The position numbers and the translations under genes are program-made. This document shows positions 1 to 6,923 of a stretch of DNA of 12,520 nt, in pieces. Position 1 is the first letter of the stretch. The number at the start of each line of letters is the position of its first letter. The notes under the pieces were generated by a model. That model did not search any database. It worked only from the letters and a program-made list of their open reading frames with translations, and was not told the DNA's origin. The DNA is from an uncultured Porphyromonas sp. (GTDB lineage: Bacteria > Bacteroidota > Bacteroidia > Bacteroidales > Porphyromonadaceae), in NCBI GenBank assembly GCA_945965245.1, contig CAMFNC010000041.1, forward strand, positions 1 to 12,520. Reading direction: 5' to 3'.

Positions 1-25
1 CATAAGGCTTGATAATTGTTATACT

Positions 26-33
26 CAAAGATA
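26..33 (-). promoter_or_regulatory. Possible -7 element of a divergent gene off the left edge
   Basis: Read on the - strand this is TATCTTTG, an exact match to the Bacteroidota -7 consensus TAnnTTTG. Bases 1-3 read ATG on the - strand, 22 nt downstream of the element, which is the same spacing as between the manC promoter and its start codon. This suggests that a gene transcribed leftward begins at the window edge. No TTTG lies at the expected -33 distance and only one codon is visible, so this is a suggestion only. Confidence 0.25.
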
Positions 34-105
34 TGTATTTTGTCCCAATCAGGGTTCTACACATCCAAACAGACAATATTCGGCTCGGTGTGTGGCGGTT
101 TTGAT

Positions 106-136
106 TTTGCCGATTAGAACTTACTCTCTACATTTG
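106..136 (+). promoter_or_regulatory. Bacteroidota-type promoter of manC-rfbB
   Basis: TTTG at 106-109 is followed by a 19-bp spacer and TACATTTG at 129-136. This fits exactly the -33 TTTG / -7 TAnnTTTG consensus of the Bacteroidota primary sigma factor. The ATG of manC is 22 nt downstream, so the expected transcript has a short A+T-rich 5' leader of about 15-20 nt without a Shine-Dalgarno motif, which is usual in this phylum. A second TTTG at 100-103 has a spacer that is too long (25 bp). Confidence 0.7.
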
Positions 137-158
137 TCGGATTACCAAGTAAATCAAT

Positions 159-1223
159 ATGACCAACATAACTCATAACTACTGCGTGATTATGGCAGGT
201 GGTGGTGGAACTCGCTTTTGGCCTCTGAGCCGCGAGGAGCGACCCAAGCAATTTATTGACTCGATGGGCATCGGCAAATCATTTCTGCAAATGACATTCG
301 AGCGGTTTGGTGCATTTGTTCTGCCGGAGCATTATTATGTGATTACGGGTGAACATTACAAAGATTTGGTACTGGAACAATTGCCTCAACTCCAACCGCA
401 TCAGGTAATCACCGAACCTTGCCGACGCAACACGGCTCCCTGCATTGCTTATGCCGCATATAAAATTCGTTCGTTGGACCCCGAGGCAAATCTGATTGTC
501 AGCCCGTCTGATCACTATATAGCAGACCAAACGGCTTTCGAAGAGGTTATTGCCGCAGGATTGGAATACGCTTCGGAGCATGACGAATTGCTGACCATCG
601 GTATCACTCCCACCTACCCCGCTACCGAGTATGGCTATATAGAGGTTAATCCATCGGGAAAAATCGCAGAAAGATGTGTGCCGGTGGTGCGCTTCAAAGA
701 AAAACCGGACTATGATACCGCCATGAAATTTTTAGCGGCAGGTAATTTCTATTGGAATTCGGGTATGTTTATCTGGCGCACCCAAAGCATCATCAGCGAA
801 ATGGAGAGTTGTCTGCCCGATATGGCCAAAGCTTTCGACCAAAAAATCCATTGGGGTGGTACAAGTGAGCGGGAAGAAGCCAACCTACTCTATCCAACAC
901 TGCAAAGCATCTCCATAGACTATGGGGTGATGGAACGCTCCCAACGGATAAGACTGCTGCGCGGCAACTTCGGGTGGAATGACATCGGCACCTGGGGCAG
1001 CCTATATCGCCAGATGAATAAAGATGAGGGTGAGAATGTGCTGCAAGGCTGTGTGGAGGCCACAGAATGCCACAATTGCCTGGTGGTGAATACAGAATCG
1101 GGCAAAACCGTATATCTCTATCGCATGGCAGATACCATGGTGGTAACCACTGATGATGCCATTGTGGTGGCAGACCGTCGCAATGAAACTGACTTGAACG
1201 ATTATCTAAAACACAATAAATAA
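159..1223 (+). CDS. manC: Mannose-1-phosphate guanylyltransferase (GDP-mannose pyrophosphorylase)
   Basis: A 354-residue enzyme that makes GDP-mannose from mannose-1-phosphate and GTP, the activated donor for mannose- and fucose-containing surface glycans. It acts in the cytoplasm. The nucleotidyltransferase signature GGGGTRFWPLSREERPKQF covers residues 14-32. EPCRRNTAP (86-94), the metal-site motif SPSDHY (115-120), the FKEKPD sugar-binding motif (179-184), YWNSGMF (198-204) and FGWNDIGTWGSL (271-282) follow in the usual order. The protein ends after the short C-terminal beta-helix segment. It therefore lacks the cupin phosphomannose isomerase domain of the long bifunctional ManC/AlgA forms and should be monofunctional. 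The start at 159 follows a consensus promoter and leaves 13 residues before the GGGGTR loop, as is normal. rfbB follows after 19 bp, so the two are very probably cotranscribed. Confidence 0.95.
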   Translation: MTNITHNYCVIMAGGGGTRFWPLSREERPKQFIDSMGIGKSFLQMTFERFGAFVLPEHYYVITGEHYKDLVLEQLPQLQPHQVITEPCRRNTAPCIAYAAYKIRSLDPEANLIVSPSDHYIADQTAFEEVIAAGLEYASEHDELLTIGITPTYPATEYGYIEVNPSGKIAERCVPVVRFKEKPDYDTAMKFLAAGNFYWNSGMFIWRTQSIISEMESCLPDMAKAFDQKIHWGGTSEREEANLLYPTLQSISIDYGVMERSQRIRLLRGNFGWNDIGTWGSLYRQMNKDEGENVLQGCVEATECHNCLVVNTESGKTVYLYRMADTMVVTTDDAIVVADRRNETDLNDYLKHNK

Positions 1224-1242
1224 GTTAAGTTTACATTAGAAT

Positions 1243-2274
1243 ATGAAAAATATATTGGTAACAGGCGGAGCCGGATTTATCGGCTCTCATGTAACAAGGC
1301 GTTTGGTGCATCATCATGCCGAATGTCGGGTGGTCTGTCTGGATGCACTGACCTATGCCGGCAACCGTGAGAATTTGGCAGATTTGGAACAAATGCCCAA
1401 TTTCTGTTTCGTACAGGCAGATATTACCGATTTTGAGCGGATGCAACAAATTTTCGACGAATACAAAATCGATGCCGTGGTGCATCTGGCTGCCGAAAGC
1501 CATGTGGATAGGTCTATTGCCGATCCATTTGTCTTTGCACGCACCAATGTAATGGGAACGCTCAACCTATTGGAGGCTGCACGCCGGGTATGGGAGCAGC
1601 AGGGTGGTTTCAACGGACACCGCTTCTATCAGATTTCCACCGACGAAGTTTATGGGGCTTTGCAGATGGACGATGGTGCATTTACCGAAGAGCATCGCTA
1701 CGAACCTCACAGCCCATACTCCGCCAGCAAGGCCTCTGCCGACCATTTCGTGAGGGCTTATCATGACACCTATGGCCTGCCCACCTTGATCAGTAATTGC
1801 TCCAATAACTACGGCCCGTATCAATTTCCGGAAAAACTGATACCGCTCTTTATCCATAATATCCGCCACGGAAAGCCACTACCGGTATATGGCCGTGGGC
1901 TGAATGTGCGCGACTGGCTGTATGTGGAAGACCATGCCGCAGCCATAGAAACCATTCTGTGGCAGGGGAAATCGGGTGAGACCTACAACGTCGGTGGTAA
2001 TGAAGAACGCAAAAACATTGATTTGGTGCACACGTTGATTGAAATCACCGACCGACTGTTGGAACGCCCGGCCGGCACATCGCTATCGCTGATTACATAT
2101 GTGCAAGACCGTGCCGGTCACGACCTTCGCTACGCCATAGACAGCAGCAAATTGCAGCGCGAATTGGACTGGCATCCCACGCACACATTCGAAGCCGGCA
2201 TAGAAGCCACGGTGCGTTGGTATCTGCAAAACGGCGATTGGCTAGATCGCTTGGCAGCACGAAGTGTACGATAA
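1243..2274 (+). CDS. rfbB: dTDP-glucose 4,6-dehydratase
   Basis: A 343-residue extended short-chain dehydrogenase that converts dTDP-glucose to dTDP-4-keto-6-deoxyglucose. This is the committed step towards dTDP-rhamnose and other 6-deoxy sugars. The Rossmann motif TGGAGFIGSH is at 7-16 (glycines 8, 11 and 14). HLAAESHVDRS is at 81-91. The STDEVYG motif at 132-138 supplies the catalytic Thr133-Asp134-Glu135 trio that separates RmlB from plain epimerases. YSASK at 159-163 holds the catalytic Tyr159 and Lys163, SNNYGPYQFPEKLIP lies at 187-201, and RDWLYVEDH at 223-231. Length is normal. It lies 19 bp after manC. The usual partners rmlA, rmlC and rmlD are not in the window, so they must be elsewhere or the product feeds another deoxysugar route. 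Transcription should stop at the hairpin about 120 bp downstream. Confidence 0.95.
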   Translation: MKNILVTGGAGFIGSHVTRRLVHHHAECRVVCLDALTYAGNRENLADLEQMPNFCFVQADITDFERMQQIFDEYKIDAVVHLAAESHVDRSIADPFVFARTNVMGTLNLLEAARRVWEQQGGFNGHRFYQISTDEVYGALQMDDGAFTEEHRYEPHSPYSASKASADHFVRAYHDTYGLPTLISNCSNNYGPYQFPEKLIPLFIHNIRHGKPLPVYGRGLNVRDWLYVEDHAAAIETILWQGKSGETYNVGGNEERKNIDLVHTLIEITDRLLERPAGTSLSLITYVQDRAGHDLRYAIDSSKLQRELDWHPTHTFEAGIEATVRWYLQNGDWLDRLAARSVR

Positions 2275-2395
2275 TAATCATTTTAATCCTTACCTTATCC
2301 CACTCCAAAGCAGAAAAGAGAATGTATCAAAATACAGATTTGTGAGAAGCATCCTTTCATATTGATAATCCCTGCACCCTCTTAACCGAATAAAG

Positions 2396-2443
2396 AACCG
2401 CTATCATTGAGTTTTCAGCTCTTTGATAGCGGTTATTCTTTAA
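2396..2443. terminator. Bidirectional intrinsic terminator between convergent rfbB and the ABC-F gene
   Basis: A perfect 11-bp inverted repeat (AACCGCTATCA 2396-2406 with TGATAGCGGTT 2424-2434) encloses a 17-nt loop that can add a GAG/CTC pair. The + strand continues ATTCTTTAAT and the - strand CTTTATTC, so both RNAs get a moderately U-rich tail. It lies between the 3' ends of two convergent genes, where a shared terminator is expected. The stretch from 2275 to 2395 shows no gene or motif I can support. Confidence 0.75.
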
Positions 2444-2455
2444 TAATAGTTGATT

Positions 2456-2494
2456 GAGAGTGAATGGTATTTTGACTCACCCTCTCTATTTTTT
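2456..2494 (+). terminator. Possible second (backup) terminator for the + strand
   Basis: GAGAG (2456-2460) can pair with CTCTC (2482-2486). The stem continues as TGA/TCA across a two-base bulge, and a run of six T on the + strand follows at 2489-2494. The stem is weak and the loop long. The T-run, just before the end of the opposing ABC-F gene, suggests a backup stop for rfbB transcripts that pass the stronger hairpin. Confidence 0.4.
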
Positions 2495-2504
2495 AGGATA
2501 TGGC

Positions 2505-4124
2505 TTATGCCTGATAGTATTTCTGACGGAGTTCTGCCACGGTGGGGTCGGTGATATAATCGTCATAATCCATCATCTTATCAATGATACCGCCCGGAGC
2601 CAGTTCTATGATACGATTGGCCACTGTCTGGATAAACTCATGGTCATGACTCGTGAAAAGCAAATTGCCTTTGAAAAGTTTGAGCGTATTATTGAAAGCC
2701 TGAATAGACTCCAAGTCCAAATGGTTGGTGGGGCTGTCCAAAATCAATACATTGGCATCGCGCATCATCATCTTGGATATCATGCAGCGCATCTTCTCTC
2801 CCCCACTCAATACGGAGGCTTTTTTTAGAATTTCTTCGCCACTAAACAGCATACGTCCTAAGAAGCCTTTGATAAAGACCTCGTTGGTATCCGGAGAATA
2901 CTGCGAAAGCCAATCCACAAGGTTCATGTCCGTATTGAAGAAAGACGAGTTGTCCAGAGGCAGGTAAGCCGTGGTGATGGTCTGCCCCCATTCGAAAGTA
3001 CCGGCATCGGGTTTCTGCTCATCATTGATAATCTGGAAGAAAGCCGTCATGGCACGCGGGTCGTGGCTGATGAAAACAATCTTATCGCCTTTCTCCACAT
3101 TGAAGTTCAAATCCTGGAAAAGCAATGCGCCGTCATCGGCATGAGCCGTAAGCCCTTTGACTTCCAAAATCTTATTGCCCGGGTCGCGTTCGATATTGAA
3201 GATGATACCCGGATAGCGGCGACTGCTGGGCTTGATTTCTTCGATGTTGAGTTTTTCCAACATCTTTTTGCGGCTGGTGGTCTGCTTACTCTTGGCCACA
3301 TTGGCACTGAATCGGCGGATAAATTCCTCCAACTCCTTTTTCTTTTCTTCTGCCTTCTTATTCTGTTGCTGCTGCTGACGTAGAGCCAACTGGCTACTTT
3401 CGTACCAGAAGCTATAGTTACCGGCAAACTGCTGGATGCGTCCGAAATCTATATCCACCGTGTGCGTACACACCGAGTCCAAGAAATGGCGGTCGTGACT
3501 CACGATAAGCACCGTTTGCTCACACTCGGAGAGATAATGCTCCATCCATGAAACGGTATCTAGGTCCAAGTCGTTGGTTGGCTCGTCCAAAAGCAAATTG
3601 TCCGGCTTGCCAAAGAGCGCACGTGCCAGCAAAACACGTACTTTTTGCTTACCACTCAATTCTTTCATCTGCTGATAGTGCAGACTTTCGGCAATACCCA
3701 AACCACTGAGCAGAGCGGCAGCATCGCTTTCGGCATTCCAACCTTCCATTTCAGCGAACTTATCTTCCAGCTCTGCCACACGATTGCCATCTTCATCACT
3801 AAAATCAGGCTTGGCATACAAAGCGTTCTTTTCTTCGATGATGGCCCAAAGCACCGTGTGTCCCATCATAACGGTATCCAAAACCGTAAATTCATCGAAA
3901 GCAAAGTGATCCTGTGCCAATACTGACAAGCGTTCGCCGGGAGCCATGGTCACCGTGCCGCGAGTGGGGTCGAGGTCACCGCTGATAACGCGCAAAAGTG
4001 TGGATTTGCCTGCACCATTGGCACCAATCACACCATAGCAATTGCCGGGAGTGAACTTGAGATTGACGTCTTGAAAAAGTATGCGCTTACCGAATTGCAC
4101 ACATAAATCGTTTACAGATATCAT
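2505..4124 (-). CDS. ABC-F family ATPase (YbiT-like) with a degenerate second nucleotide-binding domain
   Basis: A 539-residue soluble tandem ABC protein without membrane segments, the layout of ABC-F ribosome-associated factors. NBD1 has Walker A GANGAGKST (34-42), an arm insertion at about 85-130, a variant signature LSGKQKVR (156-163), Walker B LLLDEPTNDLD (177-187) with catalytic Glu181, and the switch SHDR (209-212). A charged Gln/Lys-rich coiled-coil linker, the P-site tRNA-interaction motif of the family, spans about 243-300. NBD2 keeps its signature LSGGEKMR (439-446) and SHDHEF (492-497). Its Walker A position reads SHDPRAMTA (353-361), without the lysine or the glycines, and its Walker B reads LDSPTNHLD (462-470), with Ser464 where the catalytic Glu belongs. 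NBD2 is thus probably not an active ATPase. Known members act on ribosomes in translation or antibiotic protection, but the exact role here is unknown. The gene is transcribed alone from a consensus -7 element. Confidence 0.92.
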   Translation of the reverse strand: MISVNDLCVQFGKRILFQDVNLKFTPGNCYGVIGANGAGKSTLLRVISGDLDPTRGTVTMAPGERLSVLAQDHFAFDEFTVLDTVMMGHTVLWAIIEEKNALYAKPDFSDEDGNRVAELEDKFAEMEGWNAESDAAALLSGLGIAESLHYQQMKELSGKQKVRVLLARALFGKPDNLLLDEPTNDLDLDTVSWMEHYLSECEQTVLIVSHDRHFLDSVCTHTVDIDFGRIQQFAGNYSFWYESSQLALRQQQQQNKKAEEKKKELEEFIRRFSANVAKSKQTTSRKKMLEKLNIEEIKPSSRRYPGIIFNIERDPGNKILEVKGLTAHADDGALLFQDLNFNVEKGDKIVFISHDPRAMTAFFQIINDEQKPDAGTFEWGQTITTAYLPLDNSSFFNTDMNLVDWLSQYSPDTNEVFIKGFLGRMLFSGEEILKKASVLSGGEKMRCMISKMMMRDANVLILDSPTNHLDLESIQAFNNTLKLFKGNLLFTSHDHEFIQTVANRIIELAPGGIIDKMMDYDDYITDPTVAELRQKYYQA

Positions 4125-4154
4125 AAATGTTTATTTCAGAGATGTTTGTAATTA

Positions 4155-4187
4155 CAAAGGTAGCATAAAATCATCGTTTGCCCCAAT
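4155..4187 (-). promoter_or_regulatory. Promoter of the ABC-F gene
   Basis: On the - strand, TACCTTTG (4162 to 4155) matches the -7 consensus TAnnTTTG exactly. ATTG (4187 to 4184), one base off the -33 TTTG, lies 21 bp upstream. The ABC-F start codon is 30 nt downstream of the -7 element. One copy of the GCATAAAA octamer (4163-4170) lies in the spacer directly against the -7 element, where a bound protein could block polymerase. Confidence 0.6.
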
Positions 4188-4293
4188 CCCGAAAAATTTA
4201 TACATAAATTGCTTTTATTTTATGCATAAAATGCGCGCAAAATAAGCATAAAACAAAATCATTTTATGCACAAAAAAATGTCTAACTTTATGC
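4163..4293. repeat. Cluster of TTTTATGC/GCATAAAA octamers in a divergent promoter region
   Basis: The octamer GCATAAAA or its complement TTTTATGC occurs exactly five times: 4163-4170, 4218-4225, 4224-4231, 4246-4253 and 4262-4269. A one-mismatch copy, CTTTATGC, is at 4286-4293. The second and third copies overlap to form the 16-bp perfect palindrome ATTTTATGCATAAAAT (4217-4232). The fourth and fifth face each other as an inverted repeat across 8 bp (4246-4269). The cluster fills the spacer between the divergent ABC-F and 7TM-HD genes. Operator sites for a shared regulator are an inference; no regulator gene is adjacent. Chance repetition in A+T-rich DNA is the alternative. Confidence 0.55.
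4283..4290 (+). promoter_or_regulatory. Weak -7-like element in front of the 7TM-HD gene
   Basis: TAACTTTA matches seven of the eight positions of TAnnTTTG. It lies 6 nt before the ATG at 4297, so a transcript from it would be nearly leaderless. There is no clear TTTG at the -33 distance. It overlaps the imperfect octamer copy at 4286-4293. This is the best promoter candidate I see for the gene but it is not convincing. Confidence 0.25.
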
Positions 4294-4296
4294 TGT

Positions 4297-6381
4297 ATGC
4301 TGAAACGAAAAAACATCCTACCCCCAAAGCTCTCTTCCGAGCATCTCAAAGTGGCCGTCACCTTTGTGATTTTGGCCGTTATCATCACGCTGTTGGCTCC
4401 GTCCAAAAGCGGACTTCATCATCAGTTTTTCAAGGGTAAGCCTTGGACGGGCGACCTCCTGACCGCTCCATATGACTTCCCCGTATATAAGAGCGAAGCC
4501 ATTATCAGCATGGAGCGAGACAGCGTGCGCGAAGCCATGCCGCCCATTTATCTGCTCAACGAGGATATAGAGGCCAAGATGCTCCAGAAGTGGAAAGAGA
4601 AATATTCCGAAATCGGCTCGCAGCAGCTCAGCTATCAATATTACGCTTACCTGCAAGAGCAACTGCGCATACTCTATGCCAATGGTCTGATTGGCACAGA
4701 GGAGCAAAACAATCTGCGCCAAACCGGACATCTGGAAATCACACTGGTCAATGACGCCAAAGAGGCCGAAGTAATCCCCATTACCCGATTCCTAACGCTG
4801 AAAGAGGCATATGAACAAATTTTGGACAATCTGCCCCCTATTTTGGATAAAAAAGTGATGGCGGATTTGCATATAACGGAATACCTCCAGAGCAATATCG
4901 AATACAGCCAATCGTTTACCGAACAACGACTGAAAAGCGAAATGGACAAACTTTCGCTCTCCACCGGCATTGTGCAGGCAGGTGAGCGAATTGTGGACAA
5001 GGGCGAAATCGTGGACGGATATACGTATAATGTGCTGAACTCACTCCAACAAGCCATGGAAAGACGGTCGGGCGGATCCAAACAGCACTTTGCCGTTTCG
5101 GTGGGCACATTCTTCATGATTTTGTGCATTCTGATTACTCTGTGGCTGATGCTTCGGGTGATAGCCGGCGGAAAATTCGAACGAGAGTTTCAAAATATCA
5201 TCCTTCTGGTAGTTCTGATTGTGATTTTCGTGACTCTGGCACAAATGGCATCGCTGTATCAGTGGTTCAGCATTTACATTGTTCCTTTTGCCATTCTGCC
5301 CATTCTGATGCGTACATTTTTCGATACATGGACGGCATTCGTATCGCATCTGTGTTCCACACTCATAGCCGCTCTCTTCGTTATCGACCCGCTGGGCTTC
5401 ATCATCATGCAGGTAATAGCCGGCATTGTGGCACTGAGCAGCCTGAGAAGTCTGACATCGCGCTGGCAGCTGATTAAGTGTACGTTTTTAGTATTCCTCT
5501 CTTACATCATTTCTTATATAGGTCTATCGCTTCTGCGCAACGGGGGCATAACCGTGGATGCCGGTCTGGTGCTCTTGTACCTAGGCATCAACTTGATATT
5601 CATGATGTTTACATACCTATTGGTTTATATCATCGAACGCGGATTTGGCTACGTATCCAACATCAGTTTGGTGGAGCTGAGCGATATCAACACCCCATTG
5701 CTCCGCCAGCTCAGCGAAACAGCTCCGGGCACGTTTCAGCATTCATTGCAGGTTTCCATATTGGCCACCGAGGCAGCCTCGCACGTGAATGCGGATGTGC
5801 AGTTAATTCGCACCGGAGCACTCTATCACGATATAGGCAAGATGAAAAATCCTACCTACTTCACCGAAAATCAGGGTATGAATAATCCGCACGCCACACT
5901 GCCTTTCGATGAAAGTGCGCGCATTATCATCCGCCATGTAACCGATGGCATCGCTTTGGCTCAAAAACATGCACTGCCCGATGCTGTGATTGATTTCATC
6001 CGCACTCACCATGGGCGTGGTCAGGCCAAGTATTTCTACAACTCATATTACAACGAGCATCCGGACGAAGCTATCGATGTGGACCAATTCACCTATCCCG
6101 GCCCCAATCCGTTCAGCAAGGAAATGGGCATCCTGATGCTTGCCGATGCCGTGGAAGCTTCCAGCCGAAGCCTTAAGGAGTTTACCGAAGAGGGATTAGA
6201 AGCCTTGGTCAATAAAATTGTGGGTAACATCATATCGGAAGGGCTATTGGACGACACGCCCATCTCTTTCCATGACGTTCAGATCATCAAAAAGGTCTTC
6301 GTAAACAAATTGAAAGTGATGTACCACTCGCGCATCACCTACCCCGAACGTATCCCAAACACCACTCCAAACAAACAATGA
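4297..6381 (+). CDS. 7TM-HD (PgpH-like) membrane-bound HD phosphohydrolase
   Basis: A 694-residue membrane protein with the 7TMR-HD layout. One N-terminal membrane helix (about 17-34) is followed by an outward-facing 7TMR-HDED domain of about 230 residues (35-265), then a block of about seven hydrophobic segments (about 266-446), then a cytoplasmic HD domain. In that domain are His482 (FQHSLQ), the HDIGK motif at 511-515, His547 (IIRHVTDG), the His571-His572 pair (RTHHGRG) and Asp617 (LADAVEASSR), which is the full set of metal ligands for this family. Firmicutes homologues such as Listeria PgpH hydrolyse cyclic di-AMP to pApA. The same activity here is inferred from family, and the signal sensed outside is unknown. 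No in-frame start lies upstream of 4297, and the ATG stands beside an octamer-rich promoter region. Its stop codon overlaps the aroK start (ATGA), so the two are translationally coupled. Confidence 0.92.
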   Translation: MLKRKNILPPKLSSEHLKVAVTFVILAVIITLLAPSKSGLHHQFFKGKPWTGDLLTAPYDFPVYKSEAIISMERDSVREAMPPIYLLNEDIEAKMLQKWKEKYSEIGSQQLSYQYYAYLQEQLRILYANGLIGTEEQNNLRQTGHLEITLVNDAKEAEVIPITRFLTLKEAYEQILDNLPPILDKKVMADLHITEYLQSNIEYSQSFTEQRLKSEMDKLSLSTGIVQAGERIVDKGEIVDGYTYNVLNSLQQAMERRSGGSKQHFAVSVGTFFMILCILITLWLMLRVIAGGKFEREFQNIILLVVLIVIFVTLAQMASLYQWFSIYIVPFAILPILMRTFFDTWTAFVSHLCSTLIAALFVIDPLGFIIMQVIAGIVALSSLRSLTSRWQLIKCTFLVFLSYIISYIGLSLLRNGGITVDAGLVLLYLGINLIFMMFTYLLVYIIERGFGYVSNISLVELSDINTPLLRQLSETAPGTFQHSLQVSILATEAASHVNADVQLIRTGALYHDIGKMKNPTYFTENQGMNNPHATLPFDESARIIIRHVTDGIALAQKHALPDAVIDFIRTHHGRGQAKYFYNSYYNEHPDEAIDVDQFTYPGPNPFSKEMGILMLADAVEASSRSLKEFTEEGLEALVNKIVGNIISEGLLDDTPISFHDVQIIKKVFVNKLKVMYHSRITYPERIPNTTPNKQ

Positions 6382-6923
6382 AGCCTCTCTTCATCGTAGG
6401 ATTTATGGGAGCCGGTAAAAGCACCGTGGGAAGGCGGCTGGCAAAAGCACTGGGTTTAAAATTTTTGGATACGGATCTGTTCATTGAGTACAGATTTCGC
6501 TGTTCCATCAGCCAAATGTTTGCAGAAGTGGGCGAAGAACGTTTCCGCAAGCGCGAACACATCGTGGCGGAAGAGCTTTCGGGTATGGAAGATTGTGTGA
6601 TTGCCACCGGTGGAGGATTACCATGCTTCTCCGGAAATATGGAACTGCTGAACGATAGCGGTATTACCATATACCTCCATGCCACTGACCGCATATTAGC
6701 CAAGAGGCTTTGCATCTGCAAGCGAAGCCGTCCTGCTGTATGTAATCTTTCCGATAGTGAAATCGAGGAATTTGTTTGCCGGAAAATGCAAGAGCGCAGA
6801 CCCATCTACGAAACAGCTCAACTACACATTTCCGTGGAGCAACTTACAGATAAAGAAGACGAAGAGGATGTGGTGGCTCAGATTATTGACACCTTAAAAG
6901 GTTGTGTGGATTTTTCGAGGTAA
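6378..6923 (+). CDS. aroK: Shikimate kinase
   Basis: A 181-residue P-loop kinase that phosphorylates shikimate at the 3-hydroxyl with ATP, on the cytoplasmic route to chorismate and the aromatic amino acids. Walker A GAGKST is at 11-16. DTD at 31-33 binds Mg2+ and shikimate. FAEVGEERFRKRE (48-60) includes the shikimate-binding Arg57, and GGG lies at 78-80. The lid arginine is Arg118 (RSRPAV), and ERRPIYETA (139-147) carries the last conserved arginine. Length is typical. The start codon is the ATG inside the ATGA overlap with the 7TM-HD gene. The last ten codons, including the stop, lie over the last codons of comEC on the other strand, with no terminator visible between the two genes. Confidence 0.94.
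   Translation: MKPLFIVGFMGAGKSTVGRRLAKALGLKFLDTDLFIEYRFRCSISQMFAEVGEERFRKREHIVAEELSGMEDCVIATGGGLPCFSGNMELLNDSGITIYLHATDRILAKRLCICKRSRPAVCNLSDSEIEEFVCRKMQERRPIYETAQLHISVEQLTDKEDEEDVVAQIIDTLKGCVDFSR

Noticed and set aside
80..113. A TCGGC/GCCGA inverted repeat upstream of manC
   Set aside because: It has only five base pairs and a 24-nt loop, and it overlaps the -33 element. It is too weak to call an operator.
2454..2828. A + strand frame of 124 codons after rfbB
   Set aside because: It begins inside the terminator region and then runs antisense to the conserved C-terminal half of the ABC-F gene. No independent signal supports it.
3361..3380. A short GCT/CTG-type triplet run resembling a microsatellite
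   Set aside because: It encodes the glutamines at about residues 249-254 of the ABC-F linker, where low-complexity Gln/Lys sequence is normal.
5124..5885. Two + strand frames of 117 and 135 codons inside the 7TM-HD gene
   Set aside because: They are alternative frames of the membrane-helix region. The main frame runs unbroken from 4297 to 6381 with conserved HD motifs, so there is no frameshift.
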